Below, one piece after another: positions 1 through 7,809 of a stretch of DNA of 45,466 nucleotides. The stretch comes from Rhodanobacteraceae bacterium. GTDB lineage: Bacteria; Pseudomonadota; Gammaproteobacteria; Xanthomonadales; Rhodanobacteraceae. The position numbers were made by a program, and so were the translations under genes. A model generated the notes under the pieces. That model saw only the letters and a list, made by a program, of their open reading frames with translations. It was not told where the DNA came from and made no database searches. Where the stretch lies: NCBI GenBank assembly GCA_021325475.1, contig JAJPHA010000080.1:1-45466 (forward strand). The letters run 5' to 3'. How positions within the stretch are numbered: position 1 is the first letter of the stretch; each line of letters begins with the position of its first letter.

Positions 1-133
1 CATTACATCGCCGCGGGGATCCGGGATCGGATAAACGCCGACGGGCGCGCCGGAGCCATCGGCCTGCGATCTGTCGGGTGGCTGGCGGAAGGGGGAGGCG
101 CCGCCGTACCGGTCGGGGCGTTCGCGAGCCGCT
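1..133. other. left edge without an assignable gene
   Basis: No gene can be assigned here. One plus-strand frame is open from base 1 to about 291 with no start in the window. Its translation resembles nothing I know and it runs antisense to the nucleotidyltransferase remnant. It may be a chance GC-rich open frame or the end of a gene that starts outside the window. Confidence 0.3.
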
Positions 134-615
134 TCAGCGCGGCGGTTCGCCTGCCTGACCCACACAACGAAGGATACGGCGTTCCAGTTCCTGCATCGAC
201 TCGGGAGACTCCTTGGCAGCCAGCAGCGGCGCAAGCTCCCGCCGTACCAGGTCGAGATCGAGCCTACGCCCCTGACGCTCCAGAATGCTGGTGACATCGG
301 CCCAGTCCCTGTCGCGGCCGGCGAAAGCCTTCATCACCAGCAGATCCTCCGCCGAACAGGTCTGCAGCGACAGGCTCGAACCCAGATCCCACGGGCTGGA
401 GCGCCCCACCACTCGCGCTTCATACGGCAGACCGGCAAGTGCGATGTCCACGCCAACGCCATTCTGTGCCCGCGCAAGAATGACGCGTGATCGGATGGCG
501 AATTCTTCCGCATCGCCGATCCGCGCTTCCAGATGGGCGAGCAGCGCCTTGACCGCGTCAACTTCGCCACCCGCTGCGCCGCCAGTGCCGCTTCCAGCAC
601 CGGCCCGATGCTCAC
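134..615 (-). pseudogene. AbiEii-type nucleotidyltransferase remnant, frameshifted
   Basis: The 3' part (from about base 565 down to 134) reads as the C-terminal half of a nucleotidyltransferase of the AbiEii/DUF6036 kind. It has an EVDAVKALLAHLEARIGDAE stretch, then VDIALAGLPYE, then CSAEDLLVMKAFAGRDRDWA, all typical of that family. A GTG start at 615 overlaps the stop of the upstream 82-residue gene (GTGA). It opens another frame, MSIGPVLEAALAAQRVA, that joins the family-like frame only through a -1 shift near 563-568. The N-terminal GG nucleotide-binding motif of the family is not recognisable; it may be degenerate in IGPVLEAALAA. Most likely a decayed gene. A sequencing error or programmed shift is possible. 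If intact, the family would be a toxin-like or RNA-modifying nucleotidyltransferase. Confidence 0.6.
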
Positions 616-860
616 TCGAGCCCTCGCCGCAGTTTCAGGAACAGGCGCTGCTGTTCCACCAAGCCACTGCTCGCGCGCAGCGGTGGTATGGAATGACCCT
701 GCAACAGCACGAAGCGGCGGACGGACGCGGCCTCGCTCATTTCCTGCACGGCGCGCAGGCGTTCCTGGTCCAGCAGCCGGGCGCGGTCCTGCCAGACGCG
801 GACCAGCGCGCGTGCGTCCGTGAGCTCGGTGAGTTCTTGCGAAGGCGGCGACTGCGGCAT
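612..860 (-). CDS. 82-residue hypothetical protein upstream of nucleotidyltransferase
   Basis: Small acidic-to-basic helical protein starting MPQSPPSQELTELTDARALV and ending KLRRGLE. An ATG two codons upstream (MHT) is an alternative start. It has no membrane segment or signal peptide; the body looks like one or two long amphipathic helices. Its TGA overlaps the GTG of the nucleotidyltransferase remnant, so the two were probably translated as a pair. That arrangement is common for small partners of AbiEii-like nucleotidyltransferases. It lies 32 bases after the SEC-C gene. Function unknown; an antitoxin-like or accessory role is inference from position only. Confidence 0.6.
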   Translation of the reverse strand: MPQSPPSQELTELTDARALVRVWQDRARLLDQERLRAVQEMSEAASVRRFVLLQGHSIPPLRASSGLVEQQRLFLKLRRGLE

Positions 861-892
861 GGTATGCATTCTATCGTGAAGCCGGGTCGGCC

Positions 893-2353
893 TCAGTCGC
901 CCACCGCGAGCCCCAACCGTTCCCGCAATCGCCGGAACACGGCCGGGTCCACCGGCGGGTCCATGCGTTGCCCCAGGCGCTCGGCGTCGTCTACCAGCGC
1001 CTCGACCAACTCCGCGCCTTCCGGATCGCGCATCGCCGCGCGCGGCGTGCGGCCGCCGAGGGCGGGAATCGCCTCGTCGATCCAGCGGTCGTAATGACGC
1101 GCGACGTACTCGGCGACCAACGCGCTCAGTTCCGGCGAGTCGCGCAGGGCACGATCTTCGGCGCTCGGCGGCGGCGCGCGACCGCCGGCATCGTCCTCGA
1201 GCGCCCGTTCCAGCGACTGGATTTCCGTCGCGCGATGGCGTGCTCGATCGCCGAGGCGTTCGGCCACGAGGCGACGCAGCGTCTCGGCCCGCTCGTACGA
1301 GTTGACGTCGGCCAGCATGTGTCCACCCTCGATGCGGATGCGGCCGAGCATGGTGTTGCCAAAGCTCGCGTCCTGGCTGTTGCCGGCCTTCTTCCACGCC
1401 ACCGTGGCGCAGCGGAGGTTGCCGTCTGCGTCGTACTGCGCCTCGGCCGGTTCGTCGTCCGGCGCGGCCTCGAAGTCGAGGTCGCGCAGCGCGTCGTAGG
1501 CTTCCTGCGCCGATTCGATGTCGAACACCAGACGCTGCAACACCAGTTTGTCGCCGTCGGTGTTGTGCAGTTCCGGCATCTGCGGATAGAGGATACGTTC
1601 GGCCAGATCGAGATAAAGCTGGCGCAGTTCCAGGTCGTATTCCCGCAGCGCATCGCGCGAGGCGGTGACCGCGCCCCGGGCCATGACCTGCCGCAGCTGG
1701 ATCACTGCGATCTTCTCGCCCGGCGGCAACATCACCGGACTGCACGCTTCCAGCAGGGTGACGCCCCCGGCGCTGGCGAGCTGGCCGAACAGGAGATCAC
1801 CCACCTGCACATGGCGCGTGCCCTCGCGCTCCCGCACCTCGTGGATTTCCCCGGTGAGGACATCCTGCAGGCGCACGCCGAGCCCCGGTTCGCAGTGCAG
1901 GATCTCATGGAACGAAAGCGGCGCGGCGAGGCAGGATTCCATGTATTCGCGCAGCAGGGGGTCCTGCCGCCGGCCCTTGCGTTGCAGGAACGCCGCGAGC
2001 GGCGGCACGCCGTGCAGACTCGCATCGACCACCGTCGTCTCTTCCGGATCCGGCGCCCATTGCGCGAACAGCCAGGGGACGAACACCGACATGTGCGGCG
2101 AGTCCGGGTCGAAGGGCTCGTCCTGCCACAGCGTGAACTCGTCCCAGGCCTCCTCGATGGCCTCTCCGCCGTAGACATCGTCGATGAAGCGCAGCAGCGT
2201 GCTCACGTAGCGGGTATCGTCCTTGAGCCTTCGCAGCCGCCGCCAGACGAGATCCTCCGGCGTGCCAGCCGGCGCCATCTGCGCCATCATGCAGCAGTGC
2301 TTGAATTTCTTCCCGCTGCCGCAGGGGCAGGGATCGTTGCGACCGGGGGTCAT
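893..2353 (-). CDS. SEC-C zinc-motif protein, 486 residues
   Basis: The first 22 residues carry a SEC-C motif, NDPCPCGSGKKFKHCC, the zinc-binding C-x-C-x8-CC module known from the SecA C-terminus and YecA-type proteins. The remaining 460 or so residues are acidic and soluble, rich in tryptophan and charged residues, with no membrane segment. I do not recognise that part as a known domain. The ATG overlaps the stop of the PIN gene (ATGA at 2350-2353), so translation is probably coupled to the toxin-antitoxin pair. SEC-C modules bind zinc and often mediate protein or ribosome contacts. Its role in this operon is unknown. The motif call is firm; the function is open. Confidence 0.8.
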   Translation of the reverse strand: MTPGRNDPCPCGSGKKFKHCCMMAQMAPAGTPEDLVWRRLRRLKDDTRYVSTLLRFIDDVYGGEAIEEAWDEFTLWQDEPFDPDSPHMSVFVPWLFAQWAPDPEETTVVDASLHGVPPLAAFLQRKGRRQDPLLREYMESCLAAPLSFHEILHCEPGLGVRLQDVLTGEIHEVREREGTRHVQVGDLLFGQLASAGGVTLLEACSPVMLPPGEKIAVIQLRQVMARGAVTASRDALREYDLELRQLYLDLAERILYPQMPELHNTDGDKLVLQRLVFDIESAQEAYDALRDLDFEAAPDDEPAEAQYDADGNLRCATVAWKKAGNSQDASFGNTMLGRIRIEGGHMLADVNSYERAETLRRLVAERLGDRARHRATEIQSLERALEDDAGGRAPPPSAEDRALRDSPELSALVAEYVARHYDRWIDEAIPALGGRTPRAAMRDPEGAELVEALVDDAERLGQRMDPPVDPAVFRRLRERLGLAVGD

Positions 2354-2730
2354 GGCTTCCGCTTCGCGAAATATTTGACGCCGTCCATCCCCTTGAAATC
2401 CTCGTCCTGGGTCCAGAGTGTCGCACCGAATCGATGCGCCGTGGCGAGGATCACGCTGTCGGCCAAAGGCAGGGAGTAGTCCGTCCCGAGTTTGGCCGCG
2501 GCCAATGCCAGCTCCGCGTCCAGGCTGACCACTCGTCCCTGATGCATGGCCGCCGCGCCCCGCAGGGCATCGTTCTCGCCGCGTTGCCGCAGCAGCCGCT
2601 TGAAGACCTCGAGGATGCTGATCGTCGGCACCACCAATCGCGCCGTGTCCTCGATCGGCGTCGCGAACTTCGCGGCGTTCGGCCCATCGGCGAAATACTC
2701 GAGCCAGCCGGACGAGTCCACCACATTCAC
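2350..2730 (-). CDS. PIN-domain RNase, VapC-like toxin
   Basis: A 126-residue PIN-fold protein. The expected acidic metal-binding residues are visible: D5 (MNVVDSSGWLEYF), E41 (ISILEVFKR), D91 (LADSVILATA) and D109 (TQDEDF). The family are Mg-dependent ribonucleases, usually toxins that cleave tRNA or rRNA. The GTG start at 2730 overlaps the TGA of the AbrB-type antitoxin (GTGA), and its own stop overlaps the SEC-C gene start. Length and order (antitoxin first) fit a standard AbrB/PIN type II module. All four acidic residues are kept, so it should be catalytically competent. Confidence 0.9.
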   Translation of the reverse strand: MNVVDSSGWLEYFADGPNAAKFATPIEDTARLVVPTISILEVFKRLLRQRGENDALRGAAAMHQGRVVSLDAELALAAAKLGTDYSLPLADSVILATAHRFGATLWTQDEDFKGMDGVKYFAKRKP

Positions 2731-2933
2731 ACGCGATCCCCCTCCCGCGGCACCGAGGTGTCGATGCCGCGCACGAATCCGCGCATCGCCCGCGGCTTGG
2801 ACACCGGGATGAATTCCAGACGCCCCTCGTAGACCAGCACCTCGATGCGCTGGCCGGGCCGGATGCCCAGCCGGTTGCGTTCCGCCGCCGGGATCACGAC
2901 CTGGAACTTGGGAGAAACGGTTACCGACGACAT
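2727..2933 (-). CDS. AbrB/SpoVT-type antitoxin
   Basis: A 68-residue protein whose N-terminal 45 residues match the swapped-hairpin AbrB fold: VTVSPKFQVVIPAAERNRLG followed by GQRIEVLVYEGRLEFIP. Such proteins dimerise, bind the operon promoter and neutralise the PIN partner through the C-terminal tail (here RGIDTSVPREGDRV). The ATG at 2933 puts the strand-forming MSSVTVSPK at the usual distance from the start. It is first in the operon, is coupled by a GTGA overlap to the toxin, and lies divergent from corA. Autoregulation is expected from the family, but I cannot point to a clear operator. Confidence 0.9.
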   Translation of the reverse strand: MSSVTVSPKFQVVIPAAERNRLGIRPGQRIEVLVYEGRLEFIPVSKPRAMRGFVRGIDTSVPREGDRV

Positions 2934-3083
2934 ACGGATACCTGATCGATCGAATCTTCGTAAAGCGTATGCGAAAGAACCCATGGGCGCAATCGCCGCG
3001 TCCGGCCTCGGGGACCTCGATCGAGGCGCTGCACGATGGAAGTGGCGTCCCGCCTCGGCATCTCTCCTCATCCCGCCCGCGAT

Positions 3084-3112
3084 TTGCCCCCCGCCCCGCC
3101 CTGCGGCATGAT
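3084..3112 (+). promoter_or_regulatory. putative sigma70 promoter of corA
   Basis: TTGCCC (3084-3089) and CATGAT (3107-3112) are separated by 17 bases, each matching four of six consensus positions. The predicted transcript would start near 3119, about 20 bases before the corA ATG. Confidence 0.4.
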
Positions 3113-3139
3113 GCGGCCACTCCCGCACGGGCGCACGCG

Positions 3140-4123
3140 ATGGACACTCCCGCCCAACCGATGCTGGTCAACTGCGTGGCCTACGGCGCCGGCGCGCCGC
3201 GGCAGATCACGCTTGCGGAGATCGGCGCGGCGCTGAAGGAGCCGGACGGGTTCGTCTGGGTGGGATTGCACGAACCGGACGAGGCGCTGCTCGATCAATT
3301 GCAGCGCCAGTTCGGTCTGCACGAGCTCGCCGTCGAGGATGCGCACCGCGCGCATCAGCGCACCAAGATCGAGGTGTACGGCGATTCGCTGTTCATCGTC
3401 GTGCACACCGCGCAGATGCCGGAGCACACCATCGCCTTCGGCGAGACGCACATTTTTCTCGGCCGGAATTACCTCGTCACCATCCGCCACGGCGCTTCGC
3501 TCTCCTACGCGCCGGCGCGGCGCAAGTGCGAATCCACCGCGGATCTCATGGCGCTTGGCCCGAGTTACGCACTGTATGCGGTGCTCGATTTCATCGTCGA
3601 TAATTATTTCCCGATCATCGACTGTTTCCAGACGCGTCTGAACGAGCTCGAACACGCCGTGCTCGAGGGCGAATTCCGCCAGCGCACGATCGTGCGCCTG
3701 TACGAGCTCAAGAAGGAACTGGTGCGATTGCAATTGGCGGTGACGCCGCTGCAGGACATCATGAGCCAGCTCGTGCGGCTGTATCCGGGCCTGGTGCGCG
3801 ACGAGGTGCGGCCGTATTTCCGCGACGTCGGCGATCACGCCCAGCGCATCACCGAGATCGCCGCCACGCTGCGCGAGATGCTCACCTCGGCGATGGACGT
3901 GAACCTGGCGCTGGTCGGCATCGCCCAGAACGACGTGTTCAAGCGCATCGCCGGCTGGGGCCTGTTGCTCACCGCGCCGATGATGATCGCGAGCTGGTAC
4001 GGGATGAACTTCAAGGACATGCCGGAGCTCGACACGCCCTATGCCTACCCCGTCACCTTCGCCGGCACGGTGGCGGTGTGCCTGATCCTGTACCTGTTGC
4101 TGCGACGGGCGAAGTGGTTGTAG
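3140..4123 (+). CDS. corA: CorA-family magnesium/cobalt channel
   Basis: A 327-residue CorA-type divalent cation channel. The N-terminal two thirds is the soluble funnel with long helices (ALLDQLQRQF, then a stalk rich in E, R and L). Two C-terminal membrane helices flank the signature YGMN followed by MPEL, the loop that forms the pore mouth. The protein ends RRAKWL, as usual for the family. I chose the ATG at 3140 because the upstream in-frame sequence is not CorA-like and a promoter candidate ends at 3112. It uptakes Mg2+ (also Co2+ or Ni2+) down the membrane potential as a pentamer. It is monocistronic and divergent from the toxin-antitoxin operon. Confidence 0.93.
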   Translation: MDTPAQPMLVNCVAYGAGAPRQITLAEIGAALKEPDGFVWVGLHEPDEALLDQLQRQFGLHELAVEDAHRAHQRTKIEVYGDSLFIVVHTAQMPEHTIAFGETHIFLGRNYLVTIRHGASLSYAPARRKCESTADLMALGPSYALYAVLDFIVDNYFPIIDCFQTRLNELEHAVLEGEFRQRTIVRLYELKKELVRLQLAVTPLQDIMSQLVRLYPGLVRDEVRPYFRDVGDHAQRITEIAATLREMLTSAMDVNLALVGIAQNDVFKRIAGWGLLLTAPMMIASWYGMNFKDMPELDTPYAYPVTFAGTVAVCLILYLLLRRAKWL

Positions 4124-4133
4124 CCCGCATCGG

Positions 4134-4153
4134 CGATGCCGTGCATGGCATCG
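4134..4153 (+). terminator. possible hairpin after corA
   Basis: CGATGCC and GGCATCG form a perfect 7-base-pair stem around a 6-base loop, 10 bases after the corA stop. There is no U-run, so it could be a weak or Rho-assisted terminator. Confidence 0.35.
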
Positions 4154-4275
4154 TGCGCCCGCTGTCGGCGAGACCGTTCGACCAAAGGCGAATCCGGCGA
4201 GGTGCGTTCGCCTCTTGACCGCGAGGCCCTGCGCGCGGAGGCTTTACGCATTCCTGCGTGAGCCGGAGACGATCC

Positions 4276-6336
4276 ATGAACGGGTTGGCAAGCAAACTGG
4301 GCTGGGTGGCGCTCGCGCTCATCGGCGCGGTGTGCCTGGGCATGGTCGCGCTGGAGCGCGGCGAGAGCATCAACGCGATCTGGCTGGTGGCGGCGGCGAT
4401 CGCCACGTTCGTCATCGCCTACCGTTTCTACAGCCGCTACCTCGCCGACACCGCGCTCAGACTCGACCCGACGCGCGCCACGCCGGCGGTGCGCCGCAAC
4501 GACGGCCTCGACTACGTGCCCACCGACAAGTGGGTGCTGTACGGCCACCACTTCGCCGCGATCGCCGGCGCCGGGCCGCTGGTCGGTCCGGTGCTGGCCG
4601 CGCAGATGGGCTATCTGCCGGGCACCTTGTGGATTCTCGCCGGCGTGGTGTTCGCCGGCGCGGTGCAGGATTTCGTGATCCTGTTCCTGTCCTGCCGCCG
4701 CGACGGCCGCTCGCTCGGCGAGATGATCCGCAGCGAGCTCGGCAACGGCGCCGGCACCATCGCCATGATCGGCATCTTGATGATCATGATCATCCTGCTC
4801 GCGGTGCTGGCGCTGGTGGTGGTCAAGGCGCTGGCGCAGAGTCCGTGGGGCACCTTCACCGTGGCAATGACGATCCCGATCGCACTGCTGATGGGCGTGT
4901 ACCTGCGCTTGCTGCGGCCCGGGCGGGTGCTCGAGATGTCGGCGATCGGCTTCGTCCTGCTGCTCGTGTCGGTATGGCTGGGCGGCAAGGTGGCGGGTGA
5001 TCTCGCCTGGGGCCCGGCGTTCACACTGAAGGGCCCGACGCTGGCGTGGCTGCTGATCGGCTACGGCTTCGTCGCCTCGGTGCTGCCGGTGTGGCTGCTG
5101 CTCGCGCCGCGCGATTATCTCAGCACCTTCCTCAAGATCGGCACGATCTTCCTGCTCGCCGCGGCGATCTTCCTGGTCGCACCCACGCTCAACATGCCGG
5201 CGCTGACCAAGTACGTCGACGGCACCGGGCCGGTGTTCACCGGCAATCTGTTCCCGTTCCTGTTCATCACCATCGCCTGCGGCGCGGTGTCGGGCTTCCA
5301 TTCGCTGATCGCCTCGGGCACCACGCCGAAGATGCTGGCGAACGAATCCGAAGCGCGCATGATCGGCTACGGCGGCATGTTGATGGAGGCGTTCGTCGCG
5401 ATCATGGCGCTGGTCGCCGCCTGCGTGCTGCAGCCGGGCGTGTACTTCGCCATGAACAGCCCGGCCGGCGTCATCGGCACCACGGTCGAACAGGCGGCGC
5501 AGACGATCAGCCAATGGGGCTTCGTCGTCACCCCCGACGCGCTCGCGCAGACCGCCAGGGACATCGGCGAAGGTTCGATCCTGTCGCGCGCCGGCGGCGC
5601 GCCCACACTCGCCGTCGGCATGGCGCAGATCCTGCACGGCCTGATGCCGACGGGCATGGCGTTCTGGTACCACTACGCGATCCTGTTCGAAGCGCTGTTC
5701 ATCCTCACCACGGTGGACGCCGGCACGCGCGTCGGCCGCTTCATGATCCAGGAACTGCTCGGCATGGTCGCGCCGGCGCTGAAGCGCACCGAATCGTGGT
5801 CGGCGAATCTCGTCGGCACCGTGCTGTGCGTGGCCGGCTGGGGCTACTTCCTGTACCAGGGCGTGGTCGATCCGCTCGGCGGCATCAACACGCTGTGGCC
5901 GCTGTTCGGCATCGCCAACCAGATGCTCGCGGCGATCGCGCTGATCTTCGCCACGGTCGCGCTGATGAAGATGAAGCGCGGGCGCTACCTGTGGGTGACC
6001 TTGCTGCCGACCGCCTGGCTCGTGGTCTGCACCGTCACCGCCGGCTATCAGAAGATCTTCAGCGCCACCCCCGGCATCGGCTTCCTCGCCCACGCGCAGA
6101 AGTTCGGTGCCGATCTCGCCGCCGGCAGGATCACCGCGCCGGCCAAGACGCTGGAGGAGATGCAGCGCGTGATCTTCAACGACTATGTCGATGCGACCCT
6201 GGCGGCGCTGTTCACCCTGGTGGTGCTCGCCATGCTCGGCTTCGGCCTGCGCGCTGCGCTCGCCGCGCGCAAGTCGCCGCAGCCGACGGCGATGGAAACG
6301 CCGTATGTCGCGTTGCCGACGGGGCAGCGCGCATGA
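4276..6336 (+). CDS. cstA: CstA-family carbon-starvation transporter
   Basis: A 686-residue polytopic membrane protein of the CstA/BtsT family, which import pyruvate or peptides under carbon limitation. Family landmarks are the GHHFAAIAGAGPLVGPVLAA stretch near residue 100, VQDFVILF, the SGFHSLIASGTTPKM segment, and TTVDAGTRVGRFMIQE near residue 480. Many hydrophobic helices run through the whole length. The start is the ATG at 4276 with a GGAG six bases upstream; the GTG at 4258 lacks a site. Its stop overlaps the start of the small YbdD-type gene (ATGA), the conserved partner arrangement. Substrate choice between pyruvate and peptides cannot be settled from sequence. Confidence 0.93.
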   Translation: MNGLASKLGWVALALIGAVCLGMVALERGESINAIWLVAAAIATFVIAYRFYSRYLADTALRLDPTRATPAVRRNDGLDYVPTDKWVLYGHHFAAIAGAGPLVGPVLAAQMGYLPGTLWILAGVVFAGAVQDFVILFLSCRRDGRSLGEMIRSELGNGAGTIAMIGILMIMIILLAVLALVVVKALAQSPWGTFTVAMTIPIALLMGVYLRLLRPGRVLEMSAIGFVLLLVSVWLGGKVAGDLAWGPAFTLKGPTLAWLLIGYGFVASVLPVWLLLAPRDYLSTFLKIGTIFLLAAAIFLVAPTLNMPALTKYVDGTGPVFTGNLFPFLFITIACGAVSGFHSLIASGTTPKMLANESEARMIGYGGMLMEAFVAIMALVAACVLQPGVYFAMNSPAGVIGTTVEQAAQTISQWGFVVTPDALAQTARDIGEGSILSRAGGAPTLAVGMAQILHGLMPTGMAFWYHYAILFEALFILTTVDAGTRVGRFMIQELLGMVAPALKRTESWSANLVGTVLCVAGWGYFLYQGVVDPLGGINTLWPLFGIANQMLAAIALIFATVALMKMKRGRYLWVTLLPTAWLVVCTVTAGYQKIFSATPGIGFLAHAQKFGADLAAGRITAPAKTLEEMQRVIFNDYVDATLAALFTLVVLAMLGFGLRAALAARKSPQPTAMETPYVALPTGQRA

Positions 6337-6581
6337 GCGCCGACCAGGCCCGTGTCGGGTTCTGCGCCGGCCGGCGCGGCACCCGCTGGCGCGAAGCGCT
6401 GATGGCGTTTTGGCGCAAGGCGGTCGCCACCGCCCGCCTCGCCATCGGCGTGCCGGATTACGATGCCTACGTCGCGCACATGCGCGCGCACCATCCCGGC
6501 GCGCGCGTCATGAACTACGCGGAGTTCTTCAACGATTGCCAGGCCCGCCGCTATCGCAACGGCCGCACCGGCTGCTGCTAG
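6333..6581 (+). CDS. YbdD/YjiX-family small protein, CstA partner
   Basis: An 82-residue protein with the family core GVPDYDAYVAHMRAHHPGAR, then MNYAEFFND and the terminal CC. Members are encoded directly after cstA or btsT and are thought to be needed for transporter function. The ATG overlaps the cstA stop. The N-terminal 20 residues (MSADQARVGFCAGRRGTRWR) are longer than in E. coli YbdD, so a later start is possible. The gene ends inside CTAG at 6578-6581, which also holds the folA stop on the other strand. Confidence 0.88.
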   Translation: MSADQARVGFCAGRRGTRWREALMAFWRKAVATARLAIGVPDYDAYVAHMRAHHPGARVMNYAEFFNDCQARRYRNGRTGCC

Positions 6582-7102
6582 CTGCGCGCGTAATCGACGA
6601 AGTCGAACGCGAAGGCGTGGCGCGCGTCCGCGGGGTGATGGACGCGCGCGACTTCCTTCCAGCGATTGACTGAATCAAACACGGGAAAGAAAACATCGGC
6701 ACCCGTGACTTCCGTGTAGACGTGCGTCAAATACAAGTGTGAGGCGCGCTCGATCGTCTGTCGATACACCTCGCCGCCGCCGATCACGCACAACTCGGCA
6801 TGGCCCGCCTGCGCCAGCGCTTCGTCGAGCGAGCGCACCATCACGACGTTTTCGCCGGTAAACGGCGGCATCCGGCCCATGCTGAGCACCAGGTTGCGTC
6901 TGCCCGGTAGCGGCCGGCCGATCGACTCCGCAGTCTTGCGCCCCATCAGCACCGGCTTGCCGAGCGTGAGCTGCTTGAAGCGCTTGAGATCGTCCGGCAG
7001 GTGCCACGGCAGCGCCCCGCCGCGACCGATGGCGTGATTGCGGTCGAGCGCGGCGATCAGCACCAACCGCGGCCGCGTGGTCGTCGCGGCGCGGTCGCTC
7101 AC
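6578..7102 (-). CDS. folA: dihydrofolate reductase
   Basis: A 174-residue DHFR that reduces dihydrofolate to tetrahydrofolate with NADPH. It regenerates the cofactor oxidised by the ThyA encoded upstream. Visible landmarks are IAALDRNHAIGRGGALPWHL, the catalytic aspartate in LPDDLKRF, the NADPH site MGRKTAESIGRPLPGR, and the glycine turn VIGGGEVY. It starts at GTG 7102, overlapping the stop of the oxygenase gene (GTGA). A slightly extended N-terminus (SDRAATTTRPR) precedes the first strand. The stop lies inside CTAG shared with the convergent small gene. No lesion is seen. Confidence 0.95.
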   Translation of the reverse strand: MSDRAATTTRPRLVLIAALDRNHAIGRGGALPWHLPDDLKRFKQLTLGKPVLMGRKTAESIGRPLPGRRNLVLSMGRMPPFTGENVVMVRSLDEALAQAGHAELCVIGGGEVYRQTIERASHLYLTHVYTEVTGADVFFPVFDSVNRWKEVARVHHPADARHAFAFDFVDYARS

Positions 7103-7803
7103 GGCAGGAACCAGCCGGTGAGCGCGTAGCGCGGCGCCTCCGCCCACGGCGCGACCTGCGAGACGCAGTGGTACTGCGGCACCTTGAACAGCGACAGCGA
7201 GTTGTACCAGGGCACGAAGGTCTCGACCACGTGCCCCTCGGCATCGAGAAAGTGCAGCAGGCCGCCCCAATCCGCCTGCCAGCCGCGGCTCAGATTGAAC
7301 ACGAACGCGAAGCGGCGCCGCTGCGCGTCGTAGCCGCTGTCGTCGTGGCGGCGCAGGAAGTGCCCCGGCAGGTAGCGCGTGGCCTGCACGCGCACCCTCG
7401 CGATCTCCGGGTCGCCGGTGAGCCGGCGCACGAAGTCGAGGATCGACTCGTGGTGGAACGCATCGACCAGCCGGCGGAACAGGTGCTCGGCGCGCGCCGG
7501 ATCGTCGTAGCGGTCGAGCATGCTGTAGTTCTCGTACACGTAGGCGTAGCGCCCACGTGCCTCGCGCGCGATGCGGGCGACGAATTCGGCGCGTGCACCG
7601 GCATCGAGCGCCGCGTAGGCCGCGTGCTCGATCCGTTGCGGGCCGTCGCTCGCCTGATAGGCGAGGCTCCACTCGGTCTCCGCGGCCAGCGCGTCGTGGA
7701 TCAGCTCGGCGTAGCGATCCTCCAGAATGTCTGGAATCTGCACGCGCCCGTGCGTCTGCAGGCGCAGGTGCCAGGGCGTGTAATCGACGTGCGGCCGGAA
7801 CAT
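7099..7803 (-). CDS. 2-oxoglutarate/Fe(II)-dependent oxygenase, prolyl-hydroxylase type
   Basis: A 234-residue cupin-fold dioxygenase. The C-terminal half carries the iron site: HDD within LRRHDDSGY gives the H-x-D pair and HCVSQVAP the distal histidine. Arginine in RYALTGWF binds 2-oxoglutarate. The context (LSRGWQADWGGLLHF) matches SM-20/prolyl-4-hydroxylase-type enzymes that hydroxylate proteins or small molecules. It sits between thyA (6 bases) and folA (4-base overlap), so it is co-translated with folate-cycle enzymes. Neither of those uses such chemistry, and the substrate is unknown. The N-terminal 90 residues (HLRLQTHGRVQIPDILED) are helical and carry no second domain that I recognise. 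Confidence 0.85.
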   Translation of the reverse strand: MFRPHVDYTPWHLRLQTHGRVQIPDILEDRYAELIHDALAAETEWSLAYQASDGPQRIEHAAYAALDAGARAEFVARIAREARGRYAYVYENYSMLDRYDDPARAEHLFRRLVDAFHHESILDFVRRLTGDPEIARVRVQATRYLPGHFLRRHDDSGYDAQRRRFAFVFNLSRGWQADWGGLLHFLDAEGHVVETFVPWYNSLSLFKVPQYHCVSQVAPWAEAPRYALTGWFLP

Positions 7804-7809
7804 GGCCGT

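Noticed and set aside
4045-6093. Minus-strand open frame opposite cstA
   Set aside because: Low-complexity H/R/A/D-rich translation with no fold signature; antisense shadow of cstA.
6669-6683. TTGACTGAATCAA resembling an FNR box
   Set aside because: Half-site spacing is 3 rather than 4 bases and it lies inside the folA coding region.
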